In this document: piece by piece, positions 5,750-5,835 of the stretch | Numbering within the stretch: position 1 is the stretch's first letter | How the letters are laid out: every line of letters starts with the position of its first letter | From: Limnohabitans sp. | Lineage (GTDB): Bacteria > Pseudomonadota > Gammaproteobacteria > Burkholderiales > Burkholderiaceae_C | Length of the DNA stretch: 5,835 bases | NCBI GenBank assembly: GCA_015657605.1 | Contig: JACDQO010000087.1 | Span: 1 to 5,835 of the forward strand | Reading direction: 5' to 3' | Notes under the pieces: generated by a model | Seen by the model: only the letters and a program-made list of their open reading frames with translations | Told to the model about the DNA's origin: nothing | The model's database searches: none | Position numbers and translations under genes: made by a program

Positions 5750-5788
5750 TAAAAGAAAAAACCCCAAGTAAATCAATCACTTAGGGTT
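5750..5788 (-). terminator. Rho-independent terminator of the tRNA-Ser gene
   Basis: On the - strand AACCCTAAGT (5788-5779), a 9-nt loop and ACTTGGGGTT (5769-5760) form a 10-bp stem followed by TTTTTCTTTT. One position is a U-G wobble on the - strand RNA but a C/A mismatch on the + strand, which shows the orientation. It begins 6 bp after the tRNA CCA. It lies inside the inserted element, so the element supplies the terminator the tRNA now uses. Confidence 0.82.
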
Positions 5789-5794
5789 CTTAAC

Positions 5795-5808
5795 TGGCGG
5801 AAGCGGTG
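5795..5808. repeat. Right attachment core, within tRNA-Ser 3' end
   Basis: TGGCGGAAGCGGTG is identical to 4415-4428. Here it continues into the T arm of a real tRNA, so integration rebuilt an intact tRNA 3' end. Confidence 0.85.
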
Positions 5809-5835
5809 AGATTCGAACTCACGGACCTTTTCAAG
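5795..5835 (-). tRNA. tRNA-Ser, 3' part only
   Basis: Read on the - strand, the sequence gives the end of a variable arm (AGGTCC), a T arm with stem GTGAG/CTCAC around the invariant TTCGAAT loop, the acceptor 3' strand CGCTTCC, discriminator G and an encoded CCA. Discriminator G with a long variable arm points to serine; leucine tRNAs carry A there. The anticodon and 5' half lie beyond the right edge, so the isoacceptor cannot be read; by recalled similarity to betaproteobacterial genes it may be the UGA species. The gene serves as integration target for the element to its left. Confidence 0.88.

Larger units (their letters stand above)
4415..5808. mobile_element. Integrase-defective mini integrative element in tRNA-Ser
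   Basis: A 1380-bp unit lies between two copies of a 14-bp direct repeat. The right copy is the functional 3' end of a tRNA-Ser gene, which is the standard product of site-specific integration by P4-type tyrosine recombinases. Base composition changes sharply: about 22% GC by count at 4441-4500 and 23% at 5701-5760, 42-50% in sampled blocks of the integrase gene, against 60% in a sampled hemW block. Contents in order are the left core repeat, a palindrome, TTGTCCA repeats, the int promoter with left arm-type sites, a truncated int gene, a non-coding remnant, right arm-type sites, the tRNA terminator and the right core repeat. No cargo is left. I infer that a larger island lost its interior, including the end of int, while both attachment ends survived. 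Confidence 0.8.

Noticed and set aside
4415..5808. CRISPR array or toxin-antitoxin cargo within the element
   Set aside because: No regular repeat-spacer pattern is present and the only plausible coding sequence is the truncated integrase.

Overview
The window looks like a betaproteobacterial chromosome, most likely Comamonadaceae (Burkholderiales). The grounds are about 60% GC in the housekeeping genes, the gene order rph-rdgB-hemW, and the character of the encoded proteins. The genus is inference; no ribosomal marker is present.

Left part (2-2355, + strand): a housekeeping cluster. It holds the 3' part of rph (RNase PH, entering from outside the window and carrying a 1-base frameshift near 361), then rdgB (house-cleaning dITP/XTP pyrophosphatase), then hemW (radical-SAM haem chaperone). 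hemW overlaps rdgB by an ATGA, so the two are probably translationally coupled. Middle (2367-3313, - strand): a two-gene unit of a small MarR-type winged-helix regulator and, overlapping it by another ATGA, a polytopic membrane protein of unknown function. The unit is convergent with hemW. Divergent from it is a Gfo/Idh/MocA-family oxidoreductase (3397-4361, + strand), broken in this sequence by one missing base in an A-run near 3875. An 83-bp intergenic region between regulator and oxidoreductase holds a 24-bp imperfect palindrome that is a good candidate operator. The oxidoreductase is followed by a strong hairpin terminator.

Right part (4415-5808): a 1.38-kb AT-rich insertion bounded by a 14-bp direct repeat. 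The repeat is the 3' end of a tRNA-Ser gene, which lies on the - strand at the right edge and runs out of the window. The insertion carries one gene, a P4-type tyrosine integrase that has lost the C-terminal part of its catalytic domain. It also keeps what looks like a complete attachment-site apparatus: the core repeats, a pair of 10-bp repeats spaced 12 bp apart at each end with identical layout (candidate arm-type integrase sites), a strong int promoter whose -10 lies inside one of those sites, and a terminator for the tRNA at the right end. The hairpin at 4378-4405 would have been the tRNA's own terminator before insertion. The most interesting reading is an internally deleted, integrase-defective mini-element whose ends may still be recognised in trans.

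The two 1-base deletions, in rph and in the oxidoreductase, suggest either sequencing or assembly errors or real gene decay. The sequence alone cannot decide this.
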